From Branchiostoma floridae (Eukaryota; Chordata; Leptocardii; Amphioxiformes; Branchiostomatidae), in NCBI RefSeq assembly GCF_000003815.2, contig NC_049997.1, positions 5,431,552-5,458,470 on the forward strand: DNA of 26,919 nt. Direction: 5' to 3'. Below the pieces are notes generated by a model. It did not search any database and was not told the DNA's origin. It saw only the letters and a program-made list of their open reading frames with translations. Below are positions 1-8,246 of this stretch, piece after piece. Both the position numbers and the translations under genes were made by a program. Numbering within the stretch: position 1 is the stretch's first letter; the number at the start of each line of letters is the position of its first letter.

Positions 1-253
1 TTCTTCGTGCAAGGGAAGGGAATCTATTGCGTTGCCCCCTTGGCGGTTCTTGCAAACTGTTCCTAGTCAACAGAAAATTCAGATATTCATCTGGTTTTGG
101 AATAATCGACGCGACTGATTACAGATTAAGATAGCTTCGCTAGGCGAATTTCGTGCCTGTTTAGTTTACCCGCCCTCTTTTCTTACCGGATTGGAAAGTG
201 TAATTTTTCACCAGCTTCTTTCATTGATAATTATTTTCTAAGTGTGATTGATG

Positions 254-534
254 CATCCTCCTACGCAGAGACATCCAACAGCCAAACCGCCTGTCTAGAT
301 GAACCCTGCTCTTTTAACCGTGACTCTTAGTTCCTGTGGACGTCCCCCCCAAAACCAGCTGTCAGCCAATCAGAGGATAGGCTTTCCGTTTTCAAAAGCC
401 GGGTCTCCCATATATAAGGGTAAGCTCATTAATATTTATAATCAGGGCGGTCAGGAACTAAAGGTGACGGTTGAAAGAGCAGGGCACATCCAGACAGGCG
501 GTTTGGCTGTTGGATGTCCCTGCGTAGGAGGATG
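254..534. mobile_element. Foldback MITE with 48-bp terminal inverted repeats
   Basis: The arms at 254-301 and 487-534 are inverted copies, 48 bp with two mismatches, both beginning CATCCTCCTACGCAG when read inward. They enclose 185 bp with no transposase. GATTGAT stands just outside each end (246-252 and 535-541) and looks like a 7-8 bp target duplication, which would suit a hAT-like parent. The superfamily is an inference from the duplication length only. Open frames across it are not coding. Confidence 0.8.
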
Positions 535-540
535 GATTGA

Positions 541-883
541 TCCAGTTGTTGATTTAGCTGCCAATATTGACAAACACACACCTTGCGTACTTCATAAACG
601 TGGGTTTATTGATACCTTGCTTTGCTCGTCCGTCTGGAGGGCTGTCACTGAGCTGGCTTCCATGTCGCCTTTTGCTTTTCTTCTTTCTATCTGTAATCCA
701 TGAAAGATGATAAGCATAATAGGATATAGTTCCTATTCGAGTTCCGCTACGTTCTCCAATTTTATTGGCTATCACAATTAATCATGGATCAACAATGTCT
801 ATCATAGAAATATTTCACTGTTCTTCAATATGCAATAAAACTACCCTGGCCGCGTGACTTCGAGTAAAAGTGACATACGTCGT
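541..883. other. No gene seen; possible 3' flank of the minus-strand gene
   Basis: No coding signal could be supported here. On the minus strand a polyadenylation hexamer (AATAAA, + strand TTTATT at 761-766) lies beyond the assembly gap and could end the Death-domain gene, but the intervening exons are unsequenced. A plus-strand AATAAA also occurs at about 834-839. Confidence 0.35.
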
Positions 884-1632
884 NNNNNNNNNNNNNNNNN
901 NNNNNNNNNNNNNNNNNNNNNNNNNNNNNNNNNNNNNNNNNNNNNNNNNNNNNNNNNNNNNNNNNNNNNNNNNNNNNNNNNNNNNNNNNNNNNNNNNNNN
1001 NNNNNNNNNNNNNNNNNNNNNNNNNNNNNNNNNNNNNNNNNNNNNNNNNNNNNNNNNNNNNNNNNNNNNNNNNNNNNNNNNNNNNNNNNNNNNNNNNNNN
1101 NNNNNNNNNNNNNNNNNNNNNNNNNNNNNNNNNNNNNNNNNNNNNNNNNNNNNNNNNNNNNNNNNNNNNNNNNNNNNNNNNNNNNNNNNNNNNNNNNNNN
1201 NNNNNNNNNNNNNNNNNNNNNNNNNNNNNNNNNNNNNNNNNNNNNNNNNNNNNNNNNNNNNNNNNNNNNNNNNNNNNNNNNNNNNNNNNNNNNNNNNNNN
1301 NNNNNNNNNNNNNNNNNNNNNNNNNNNNNNNNNNNNNNNNNNNNNNNNNNNNNNNNNNNNNNNNNNNNNNNNNNNNNNNNNNNNNNNNNNNNNNNNNNNN
1401 NNNNNNNNNNNNNNNNNNNNNNNNNNNNNNNNNNNNNNNNNNNNNNNNNNNNNNNNNNNNNNNNNNNNNNNNNNNNNNNNNNNNNNNNNNNNNNNNNNNN
1501 NNNNNNNNNNNNNNNNNNNNNNNNNNNNNNNNNNNNNNNNNNNNNNNNNNNNNNNNNNNNNNNNNNNNNNNNNNNNNNNNNNNNNNNNNNNNNNNNNNNN
1601 NNNNNNNNNNNNNNNNNNNNNNNNNNNNNNNN
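884..1632. other. Assembly gap (749 Ns)
   Basis: Unsequenced. It follows directly on the most downstream visible exon of the minus-strand Death-domain gene and probably hides the end of the UPA domain and any C-terminal domain. Frames read through the Ns have no meaning. Confidence 0.99.
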
Positions 1633-1722
1633 ACTGTCCGGATGTCTCTGGACCGTCATGTGGAATGACGGGTAGATCCTGTTGTAGTCGAGAGTGTCTT
1701 CATACTCCAGTCCGTTAGGGGG
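1633..1722 (-). CDS. Death-domain/ZU5/UPA gene, exon 8 (partial, runs into gap)
   Basis: On the minus strand an acceptor (tattag) precedes an open frame starting PPNGLEYEDTLDYN and continuing IYPSFHMTVQRHPDS until the Ns. It begins in phase 0, matching the end of the previous exon. Position and pattern (L.Y.D.L.Y....PSF.MTV) fit the last strands of a UPA domain. The polypyrimidine tract before the acceptor is weak. The exon's 3' end is in the gap. Confidence 0.6.
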
Positions 1723-2061
1723 CTAATATAGTGGTTTGAAATATATAATCGTTTAACTCTTACTGACAATAAAAAGACACCTGTTTGTCGCGAAAGACAG
1801 TTGGAAAACATTCGGGACTGCATGTATTTTGAATTTCCCTTGATTTACTGATTAATAAATTAACTAAACCCAAACAGTGCGGGATAACCACGTTTGTCTC
1901 TACTACACTATCTTGATTAATTTAACTGTTCCTTCAAAGTTTCCAAAAATTGTAAAACGAAGGAACTCAGATTTACCTGCTTTATTTGTTTTCTTGCAAT
2001 TAGCCTTCGCCAAAGACCATGCGATACTCTTTATTGCTATTATCAACCATCCAAAACCCAC

Positions 2062-2202
2062 CTCCGGGTCAGCAAGGTCCAGGGTTCCGTCCTCCACTGC
2101 CGCCTGCAGACAGTAGATCTGGTGTGGCCGGAGACCCGGGCAGGTGATGGAGTCCCACCAGTAGAACTTGGGGTCAAGCTGGGACATGTCTTCCTTCAAT
2201 GC
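2062..2202 (-). CDS. Death-domain/ZU5/UPA gene, exon 7 (UPA domain)
   Basis: A 47-codon exon, phase 0 at both ends: acceptor ttgttcag, donor GAG|gtgggt. The peptide (ALKEDMSQLDPKFYWWDS...YCLQAAVEDGTLDLADPE) continues the UPA domain. The order short helix (NTKDIVQALKED), Phe/Trp strand, then a GLRPHQIYCL-type strand resembles the 'I.KAI.D....F.F..I.KPP....Y' segment of the ZU5-UPA (FIIND) proteins NLRP1, CARD8 and PIDD1. The similarity was judged by eye from family knowledge. Confidence 0.72.
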
Positions 2203-2490
2203 CTGAACAATACATGCAGTACACTGTTAGGGCATGGATCTATTGTGCTGGTCAACATCAACAGTATTATGCTATGTTTCAGCTACTGATTTGACGATGG
2301 ATATGTCTTTGTTATGTAAATATTGTATTTTGTATAAAAAGTGTAGATGTCCAGGGCCTCCCCGAAAAGCAATGCCTATGAGAACGAGAGAGCTACCCTG
2401 GCGAAAGAAAGCAGAAGGAAATAGATAAATAGATTTTATGAGTACAAAAACTCATTAGTTTACAGCACAAATATGATAACAATGACACAC

Positions 2491-2741
2491 CTGGACAATG
2501 TCCTTCGTGTTTGAGACGATGTGAGCCTTCACGTCCACAGCGTTCTGAGTGATAGACGTTTTAAACAGCGTGAGTAGACCCCTCCTGGGCCAGATGAGGG
2601 CTCGGACTTTCTGCAGCACAGGAGCCCACAAACTTCCCTTCTCATGCCTGGTGATGACGTGGGTAGGCGTGACGTCAGCAGGGTGAAGTGTTGTGTTTCC
2701 CGCCACAACTTGGGCAGCCTTGGCCTCATCCGTGGTGAGAG
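2491..2741 (-). CDS. Death-domain/ZU5/UPA gene, exon 6 (ZU5-UPA junction)
   Basis: Acceptor ttctccccacag, donor CAG|gtgtgt; 251 nt, entering with 2 nt of a split codon and leaving in phase 0. It reads LTTDEAKAAQVVAGNTTLHP, then HVITRHEKGSLWAPVLQKV and LLTLFKTSI...KAHIVSNTKDIVQ. The HVITRH...GSLW segment sits where FIIND proteins carry the autoproteolytic F|S site. Here the Ser is kept but Phe is replaced by Gly (GS at 2632-2637), so self-cleavage of the PIDD1/NLRP1 type may be lost or altered. That last point is inference. Confidence 0.72.
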
Positions 2742-3104
2742 CTGTGGGGAGAAAATGCAGTACTGGTCATGAGATGATAAGAAGAAAAGACGTCGTATAT
2801 AACATGGCGTCATTCAACGACAAATAGCGAATTTGATATCTAGAATACGGACCAGTGAACCCCCAATTGGAAAAAAAATCTTACCTTGCGTGCAACCTTT
2901 CCTGCACAAAGCAGATCGTATTTCATTGCCGAAATATTTTATGTTAGACTGACCAGGTTTTCTTTTCTGTCAGTGACTAAAGACGAGGACAAAAGCGATG
3001 TCCTGAAGAAGAACTAATTCCAAATACCACAATCCTCATAGCTTTCTAATGCAACTTGCACTGCAGTACTGACAAATCAGCGTGCGTAAAACCAAAGCCC
3101 TCAC

Positions 3105-3343
3105 CACTCCCATCCTCCTGTGTCAGGTCCAGGATGTGCGGCAGGAGGAGCTCCACGGGTACGCCGTCGCCATGGTTACACTGGATGTGGAAGAGCGGAC
3201 CAATCAGCTCCCAGTCCTCGTTCTCCGGCCAGTGCTCAGACGGGTTCACTGTCCTGTAGGTCAGCTGGACAGGGCAGGGGGTAACGACCCCCAGGTCGGT
3301 TTGTTTGCACACATACTTCCCCCGGCCGGGCAGTTGGACAGAC
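3105..3343 (-). CDS. Death-domain/ZU5/UPA gene, exon 5 (ZU5 domain)
   Basis: A 239-nt exon: acceptor gttgttag, donor AGTG|gtgagg, entering with 1 nt and leaving with 1 nt, in phase with both neighbours. The peptide starts SVQLPGRGKYVCKQTDLGVV and contains W.LIGPLFHIQC...VPVELLLPHILDL. The 'W...GPLF.I.....V.V.LPH...L' pattern is a hallmark of ZU5 as found in FIIND proteins (NLRP1, CARD8) and PIDD1. ZU5 acts as a beta-sandwich regulatory module that packs on UPA and restrains a Death or CARD effector domain (family knowledge). Coding sequence stops at the donor; the open frame continuing to 3046 is intron. Confidence 0.8.
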
Positions 3344-3666
3344 CTAACAACCAACAGTCACCAATCAGTCACCAATACAACATCCAACAGAATCAGCCAT
3401 CGATACAACATGTAATATCCAACAGAGTTATCCATCGGTTACATGCAACAACAGAATCCTTGTCCTACCACCCAAAACCATAACCTCCTTGGCGGATATG
3501 ATAAAATGTTGTCGGAGTTAATTTTGCAACAATCAAACCTTCATGCAGTTATACGCTCCTTAGAATGACTTGAAGAACCTGACCAAACGGTTTCTTGGAA
3601 TTTTGTACAATTGCCGTAATCTAAATGTTGAATCACAGCATTACATGACAACTGAACCAGCCTCAC

Positions 3667-3740
3667 CATGTCGTAACTCCCTGCTCATCCACAGAAGCCT
3701 CGGGTTCCACCTCCACCTCCGGCATCTCCTTTATGTACTC
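3667..3740 (-). CDS. Death-domain/ZU5/UPA gene, exon 4 (acidic linker)
   Basis: A 74-nt exon that is easily overlooked: acceptor cttgccaccag, donor ATG|gtgagg. It enters in phase 0 (matching the Death-domain exon) and leaves in phase 2, completing a Trp codon with the first base of the ZU5 exon. It encodes a Glu/Val-rich linker (EYIKEMPEVEVEPEASVDEQ...) between the Death and ZU5 domains. Both intron phases agreeing is the main support. Confidence 0.7.
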
Positions 3741-4068
3741 CTGGTGGCAAGAAAATACAGGGTTTAAACTGAGTTGGAAATTATGACCTTATGATAGACA
3801 TTGTGATTCATCATGCATTGCCAGATCGCCCCTTGACAGATCCGTCTTCTTGCTTCTGACAAACGGGGCTGGAAGAAACTTACAATGCGTAGCAGCCGAC
3901 CGATGATGATGAGATATTGTGAATGTCTCCTGATACTACAGAACCAAACAACATTGTACTAAGTTGTAGGCAGTTCTCACAATTTCACAGAGTTATGTCC
4001 ATATGTTTTAACACCCATTGAGAATAGTACATATTGCATCTTCAAGTAATCAACCATGAACATAAGTA

Positions 4069-4364
4069 TTAACCGTACGTACTTTGTAGGAAATCTTCAC
4101 GATGTCTAAGAGATACGCCCTGTGCATCTGTTCTAAGACTCCGCTCCTTAACCATACGCACCCTGTAGGCCGTTTTCACAATGTCTAAGATATCAGCCCT
4201 GTACTTATGGCCATGACGTGTTCTAAGACTCTACTCCTTAACCATACGTAACTTGTAGGCAGTTTTCACAATGACTTAGATCAGCCCTGTTCATGAATTC
4301 TAAGACTCCTTAACCATACATACCTTACAGGCAGTTTTCACAATGTCTAAGAGATCAGCCCTGT
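4069..4364 (-). repeat. Four tandem copies of the Death-domain exon end plus splice donor
   Basis: The last ~50 bp of the Death-domain exon with its donor (about 4313-4364) is followed within the intron by three degenerate copies at about 4239-4290, 4148-4201 and 4069-4123, spaced 74, 91 and 79 bp. On the minus strand each reads CAGGGC.(T)...TTAGACAT.GTGAA. then a GT-starting splice-site-like stretch (gtatgtatgg, gttacgtatgg, gtgcgtatgg, gtacgtacgg) and gttaa. Copies 3 and 4 still translate as RADILDIVKTAYR and RAYLLDIVKISYK. Copy 2 has a small deletion. Confidence 0.85.
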
Positions 4365-4583
4365 CCAAGTCTCTTAAGACTGTCTCCAGCTGCTTGAGGT
4401 CGTGCGGAAGTCCGTGGTCCCCTTCACCCATCCAGACCGTCAGTACATTGCAGGCCCGCTGGATGGCGTTGCTGTACCCTGCCTGTATGCTGTCCAGTCG
4501 TGACTGTGGGATCCCCATCGCAGCTCCCAGCCGCCGCCAGTCAGAACCAAGTCTGCAGCTCAGCTTGGTCAGCAGGTTGCTCT
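4324..4583 (-). CDS. Death-domain/ZU5/UPA gene, exon 3 (Death domain)
   Basis: Encodes a complete six-helix Death domain: LLTKLSCRLGSDWRRLGAAM, then GIPQSRLDSIQAGY, RACNVLTVWMGEG, LKQLETVLRDLDRADLLDIV. The core 'L..LG.DW..L....G.....I' and 'L..W....' motifs are diagnostic. Such domains form homotypic complexes in apoptotic and NF-kB signalling in the cytoplasm. Acceptor gttttacag (enters with 2 nt of a split Glu codon); donor TGTAAG|gtatgt in phase 0. It sits between a coiled coil and ZU5-UPA. The 3' end of this exon has been tandemly copied into the next intron. Confidence 0.9.
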
Positions 4584-4915
4584 CTGTAAAACGGACAAGG
4601 TTCGGGAATATGAGTTTCATACTGTGATAAGTAAATCAGCCTAAAAGTCATTCAATGATTCAACTTGTTTCTGACTACACAAGAATGTTTTGGAATAGGG
4701 TATTTCTCTGCCATAAAGAAGCAAAGGAGTAAGCCGATACAGTCTGAGGGAATGGAATAAAGACCCAATGCACATTGAACTTATTGATGAGAAAACTCGA
4801 GGCACACAGCACAACAACTTCATGTGACAATTACAACCAAAATACAACCAAAGATAGATCTACTGTTTTGCTATTTGCTGATGTTATAAACTAGCAGCTG
4901 TAAGAACACACTTGC

Positions 4916-5036
4916 CTGCTGAAGCAGNCCAGTTCTGTCTCCTGTAGGTTTGGTTTGCTCTGTCTGAACTTCCGCAGGACGGTTTCAGTGAACATCAGGA
5001 TGGTCCGCTCCAATACCACAGTCGTCTGTTCGTCAG
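4916..5036 (-). CDS. Death-domain/ZU5/UPA gene, exon 2 (helical linker)
   Basis: Acceptor ctttgtccacag; the exon completes a GCT codon with the last base of exon 1, then reads DEQTTVVLERTILMFTETVL and RKFRQSKPNLQETEL, a helical stretch leading into the Death domain. The only plausible donor is CAGCAG|gcaagt, a GC-AG intron with otherwise perfect consensus. A single N at 4928 disturbs the phase: counted as a base, the exon ends in phase 2; dropped, it ends in phase 1, which is what the Death-domain exon needs. The N is therefore probably not a real base. Confidence 0.6.
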
Positions 5037-5390
5037 CTGTGGACAAAGAATGCAAATGATTGAGTTCTACAGGTTATGGATAAGAGATTGAAACCCACAT
5101 GTCAACTCCATTCGTCCTGTAGATTTTCACGAAGCATGCGACTTGGATAGAGACCTATTTATCCACCTATTAGAACACCATTTAGGCCATAAATATTAAA
5201 CTGCAAAACGATAGCAACTTGAATGGAAGCTTTACCGGGTTGTTCAGTTTCCGTTGTCCTGTAGATCTAGATGAATCAGCTTTAATACATCATGAGAATA
5301 TGTACCGTTATTCACTCATATCTTTGGCATAATACAAGGTGAAAACAACTAACAACAGAGCTACAAAATAACAGTAAGATTAAACGATAC

Positions 5391-5907
5391 CATGTTGTTC
5401 GCCCCCAAGAAGCACGACGTGACTTCTGAGCTTCTCGTTCTCCTCTACAAAGTTTTCCAGACGGGTTGCCATGGAAACATTAGCCTCCTGAAGCTGCTGT
5501 ATCTCCTGCTTGTGGTCCAGCAGGACCTTCTGTGCCCGCTCGCCCTTTTCCCTTAACCCGGTGACCTCTGCATGAAGACTGTTGACCATGGCCTCCTGAA
5601 TCTTACTGTGGTGCTGCATCTGTTCAAGTTTCTGTTCTGCCTGTCTGATCTTCTCTTTGGTCTGCTGTTCCATCTGCTGCTGTATCTCCTGCTTGTGGTC
5701 CAGCAGGACCTTCTGTGCCCGCTCGTCCTTGTCCCGTAACCTTGTGACCTCTGCACGAAGGCTGCTGACCATGGCCTCCTGAATCTCACTGTGATGCTGC
5801 ATCTGTTCAAGTTTCTGTTCTGCCTGTCTGATCTTCTCTTTGGTCTGCTGTTCCTCTTGTTTTATCCGTACCCTTCCTATATGCTGTCCAGTCGTGGCTG
5901 TTGGATC
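5391..5907 (-). CDS. Death-domain/ZU5/UPA gene, exon 1 seen (coiled coil)
   Basis: Continuous heptad-like, Glu/Gln/Lys-rich reading frame: QQTKEKIRQAEQKLEQMQHH, IQEAMVSSLRAEVTRLRDK, AQKVLLDHKQEIQQ, the set repeated once, then LQEANVSMATRLENFVEENE. It is surely a long coiled coil, probably for oligomerising the protein. Donor CATG|gtatcg leaves 1 nt, in phase with the next exon. The start given uses acceptor caaaacag; the frame is open to 5952 with no ATG, so true upstream exons must exist but were not found. Confidence 0.72.
5493..5854 (-). repeat. 183-bp in-frame tandem duplication in the coiled coil
   Basis: 5493-5671 and 5676-5854 match closely at an offset of 183 bp (61 codons), with substitutions such as TRLRDKDE against TGLREKGE. 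The unit keeps the coiled-coil register and lengthens the rod. Confidence 0.9.
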
Positions 5908-5908
5908 C
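5868..5908 (-). pseudogene. Fragment copied from the Death-domain exon, now in another frame
   Basis: These 41 bp match 4474-4514 of the Death-domain exon at 37 positions. In Death-domain frame it would read IQQPRLDSI, stop, EGYG, stop; in the coiled-coil frame it reads DPTATTGQHIGRV. So a piece of a duplicated Death-domain exon lies at the 5' edge of the coiled-coil exon. Confidence 0.7.
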
Positions 5909-5952
5909 TGTTTTGCTATTTTCCTTGAGCAAGAGTGATTGAAATCATTTAT

Positions 5953-6400
5953 TCATTTATACGTCAATAGCATCTTTGTAAGAATATTTCATAACATGGC
6001 TATTATATACCAGGACAAGAAATGCAAAAGGGGACCATTGTACTAGGCCAAACGTCATTATACTAAGTCAAACTTAAACTATTGTCAAATACTTCTAGAT
6101 AATGGTTCAGCAGCAAGGAAGGCTGCAATAGCTTCCTGATGAAGCGTTACGTACGTTTTTTGGAGGGAAGATGGCTAATCGATGCAGATTGTGCTGACAA
6201 GAATATTGGTCTAAGCAATCAATAAAACCTGCAATATCTCATTGCTAAGTGATGGGGACTTCTTTTTTTTAAATATGTAAATTATGCAGACATTAGCATT
6301 ATAAGACATATACTATTCAAACTAAATGAGCAGTTGAGATTATACTGGTATGAGGTCGTGGAATTCTTCTTCTGATATCAAAGGAGTCATTTGATGCATT
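5953..6400. other. No gene seen between coiled-coil exon and EEP gene
   Basis: AT-rich with short A/T runs. No exon, promoter or repeat could be supported. Missing 5' exons of the Death-domain gene may lie here or beyond 8800. Confidence 0.4.
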
Positions 6401-6939
6401 TTACCTATGTCTGATCTTGGATGGCGAGGAAAATGGATTGGGACTTCCCAGATCTAGAACCCCGAAGACTGAACTGTGATCAATGACTTGGTAAGATGAG
6501 AGAGTTGTACACGTCTCTGTGCTGGCCCTGTATCTGTCCTGTGTTGTGTACACACTTACAGCGTCATAGTCTAAGGACAGTTGCTGGGCATGCAGAATGT
6601 TGATCAAATCAGAGGTGAAGATGAAAAAGGCGTTTGTTTCGCATCCGTATGAAGTAGGGATCGCCAGCCCAGGGTAATTGATGTCGATGTTGTCGCATGC
6701 CTGGTCAAGACTGAAGTTGAAATCTCCACCTATGACACCTGCTTTCTGCCCGTCTGTAAGTGTCTTGAAAAATGCAAGAAGGTCACGAAATATCAAATGT
6801 TTCTGTGCATCAGTACACTTGTGCGGTCCGTGCCATGAGATGGCGATGAAGTCTTTGACAGACGGCTCCGTCTCCATTGCGATGCTGCTACTTGCTACAT
6901 GTCCAGTAGGCTGATCTTTGATTGACATCTCAGATATGC
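6401..6939 (-). CDS. EEP-fold nuclease/phosphatase, C-terminal half (interrupted gene)
   Basis: Encodes the second half of an endonuclease/exonuclease/phosphatase (DNase I-like) domain: FIAISWHGPHK, then GVIGGDFNFSLDQ (catalytic Asp and Asn), and VIDHSSVFGVLDL (catalytic Asp-His pair), ending ...SKIRHR and stop. No stop or frameshift lies between the LINE junction at 6939 and the natural stop. Together with 8247-8727 it gives a single-exon protein of about 340 residues. The substrate is unknown; EEP proteins cut DNA/RNA or hydrolyse phosphoesters. An AGGTAA at the stop could be a donor, but a single exon is simpler. Confidence 0.8.
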
Positions 6940-7983
6940 GTACGGTCTGATTGGCGTACCGTCACTTCCGGAGTCCCACAGGGCTCCATCCTAGGCCCAC
7001 TGTTGTTCGTACTTTACATAAATGATCTACCTGACTCGGCTAGAAACTCTATGTCAGCACTTTTTGCAGATGATAGCAAATGTTTCAGAGAGATCCGTAG
7101 CACAAATGACTGTTCAAAACTACAACAGGATATCTGTTCACTACATGACTGGAGCATAATGTGGAAGTTGACTTTCAACCTATCCAAATGCATAGTGTTA
7201 AGGTTTACACGATCCAAGTACCCCATCAGATATGATTATCACATGTCAAGTTCAAACCTGACTGTAGTGGACAGCATGTCCGACCTTGGCATCACAGTAA
7301 AATCCAACCTCACATGGAATAGCCATGTCATAAGAACAGTGGCCAAAGCTAATCAAATGCTTGGGTTTATCAAGCGTTCCATAGGTTACAAGTCCAACAC
7401 TGATATACGTAAGACATTGTATTTGTCTCTTGTTAGAAGTGTTTTGGAATACTGTTCATCAGTATGGAGCCCCACATCACGTAATCTCACAGCCCTGATC
7501 GAGGGTGTACAGCGAAGGGCAACGAAATACATCCTCGGGCCCTCCGCTGAACACCTGGACTACAAGTCTAGACTATCTAGACTAGGCTTGTTACCACTGT
7601 CTTACCAAAGAGAGATGTCTGATGTTGTGGTATTTGTTAAGTCCCTTGCAAAGGTATATGATTCAGATCTAGTGAGGTTAGCTGCATTCCCTACAAGAAC
7701 GCCACGTAGTTCAAGGGCACACATGTTAGTCCCTCAGAGAGTAAGATCTTCTTCATTTGCCTCCTCATTTACTCCACGACTTATCACAATTTGGAACAAA
7801 CTTCCCGTTGAAATCAGAGGGCTGGGAGCATCAGCCACAAGCCCGTCCGATGTGTCTGCCTTTAAACGAAAACTATCTACATTTATGCAAAACCGTTTCC
7901 GACAAAACTTCAAGCTAGAGCAGGCTTGCACATGGTCACTAGCATGCTGTTGCGCCTCTTGCATTGCCACAAGGCCACGATAA
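6940..7983 (+). CDS. Reverse transcriptase, C-terminal part, of the truncated LINE
   Basis: The open frame enters from the truncation point and stops at 7983. It shows the RT signatures SGVPQGSILGPLLFVLYIND and the active-site box ALFADDSK (FADD), followed by the W.L.FN..KC..L.F and LG...K.NL.W..H thumb motifs and the C-terminal FT.R....WN.LP region typical of CR1/Jockey-superfamily LINEs. Palm motifs before VPQG are missing, so it cannot be active. No frameshifts are seen, so the copy is young. The Met codon just upstream at 6922 is host sequence. Confidence 0.93.
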   Translation, partial: VRSDWRTVTSGVPQGSILGPLLFVLYINDLPDSARNSMSALFADDSKCFREIRSTNDCSKLQQDICSLHDWSIMWKLTFNLSKCIVLRFTRSKYPIRYDYHMSSSNLTVVDSMSDLGITVKSNLTWNSHVIRTVAKANQMLGFIKRSIGYKSNTDIRKTLYLSLVRSVLEYCSSVWSPTSRNLTALIEGVQRRATKYILGPSAEHLDYKSRLSRLGLLPLSYQREMSDVVVFVKSLAKVYDSDLVRLAAFPTRTPRSSRAHMLVPQRVRSSSFASSFTPRLITIWNKLPVEIRGLGASATSPSDVSAFKRKLSTFMQNRFRQNFKLEQACTWSLACCCASCIATRPR

Positions 7984-8157
7984 TTTTACCTTATATTATT
8001 ACTACATGTGCATTTGTATATCTATTTCATAGATCTAGACCCCATAATGTATGTGTGTTGTTAACTTGATTTATCTTGACTTGAATGTTACATTGATTAT
8101 GATATCTGTTCTTGTATTTATGTATATTATGATTTGATGTATCATTGTTATGTTTAA

Positions 8158-8206
8158 GGTATGGCGGCTTCGAAAAGGTGTCTTTTGACACCTGTTCCGC
8201 CATACC
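8158..8206 (+). repeat. Nested stem-loop in LINE 3' UTR
   Basis: Outer arms GGTATGGCGG (8158-8167) and CCGCCATACC (8197-8206) pair perfectly over 10 bp; inside them GGTGTC (8177-8182) and GACACC (8187-8192) pair around a TTTT loop. It lies about 20 nt before the tail, where several LINE families carry a 3' hairpin recognised by their own RT. Confidence 0.8.
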
Positions 8207-8246
8207 CTCCAGTGTGGAGAATCCAAATAAATAAATAAATAAATAA

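Larger units (their letters stand above)
6940..8246 (+). mobile_element. 5'-truncated LINE (CR1/Jockey type) inserted in the EEP gene
   Basis: Begins abruptly inside the reverse transcriptase, keeps the RT C-terminus, thumb and 3' UTR, and ends in an (AAAT)n tail (about 8226-8246). ATATGC flanks it at 6934-6939 and 8247-8252 as a 6-bp target duplication. Dead-on-arrival 5' truncation plus a simple tail is typical of target-primed reverse transcription. Confidence 0.92.

Noticed and set aside
299-703. 134-codon plus-strand frame
   Set aside because: It covers the MITE loop and one full inverted arm; composition is not protein-like and no splice or promoter support exists.
841-1718. Long frames through the first N block
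   Set aside because: They consist mostly of Ns; only the exon piece at 1633-1722 is real sequence evidence.
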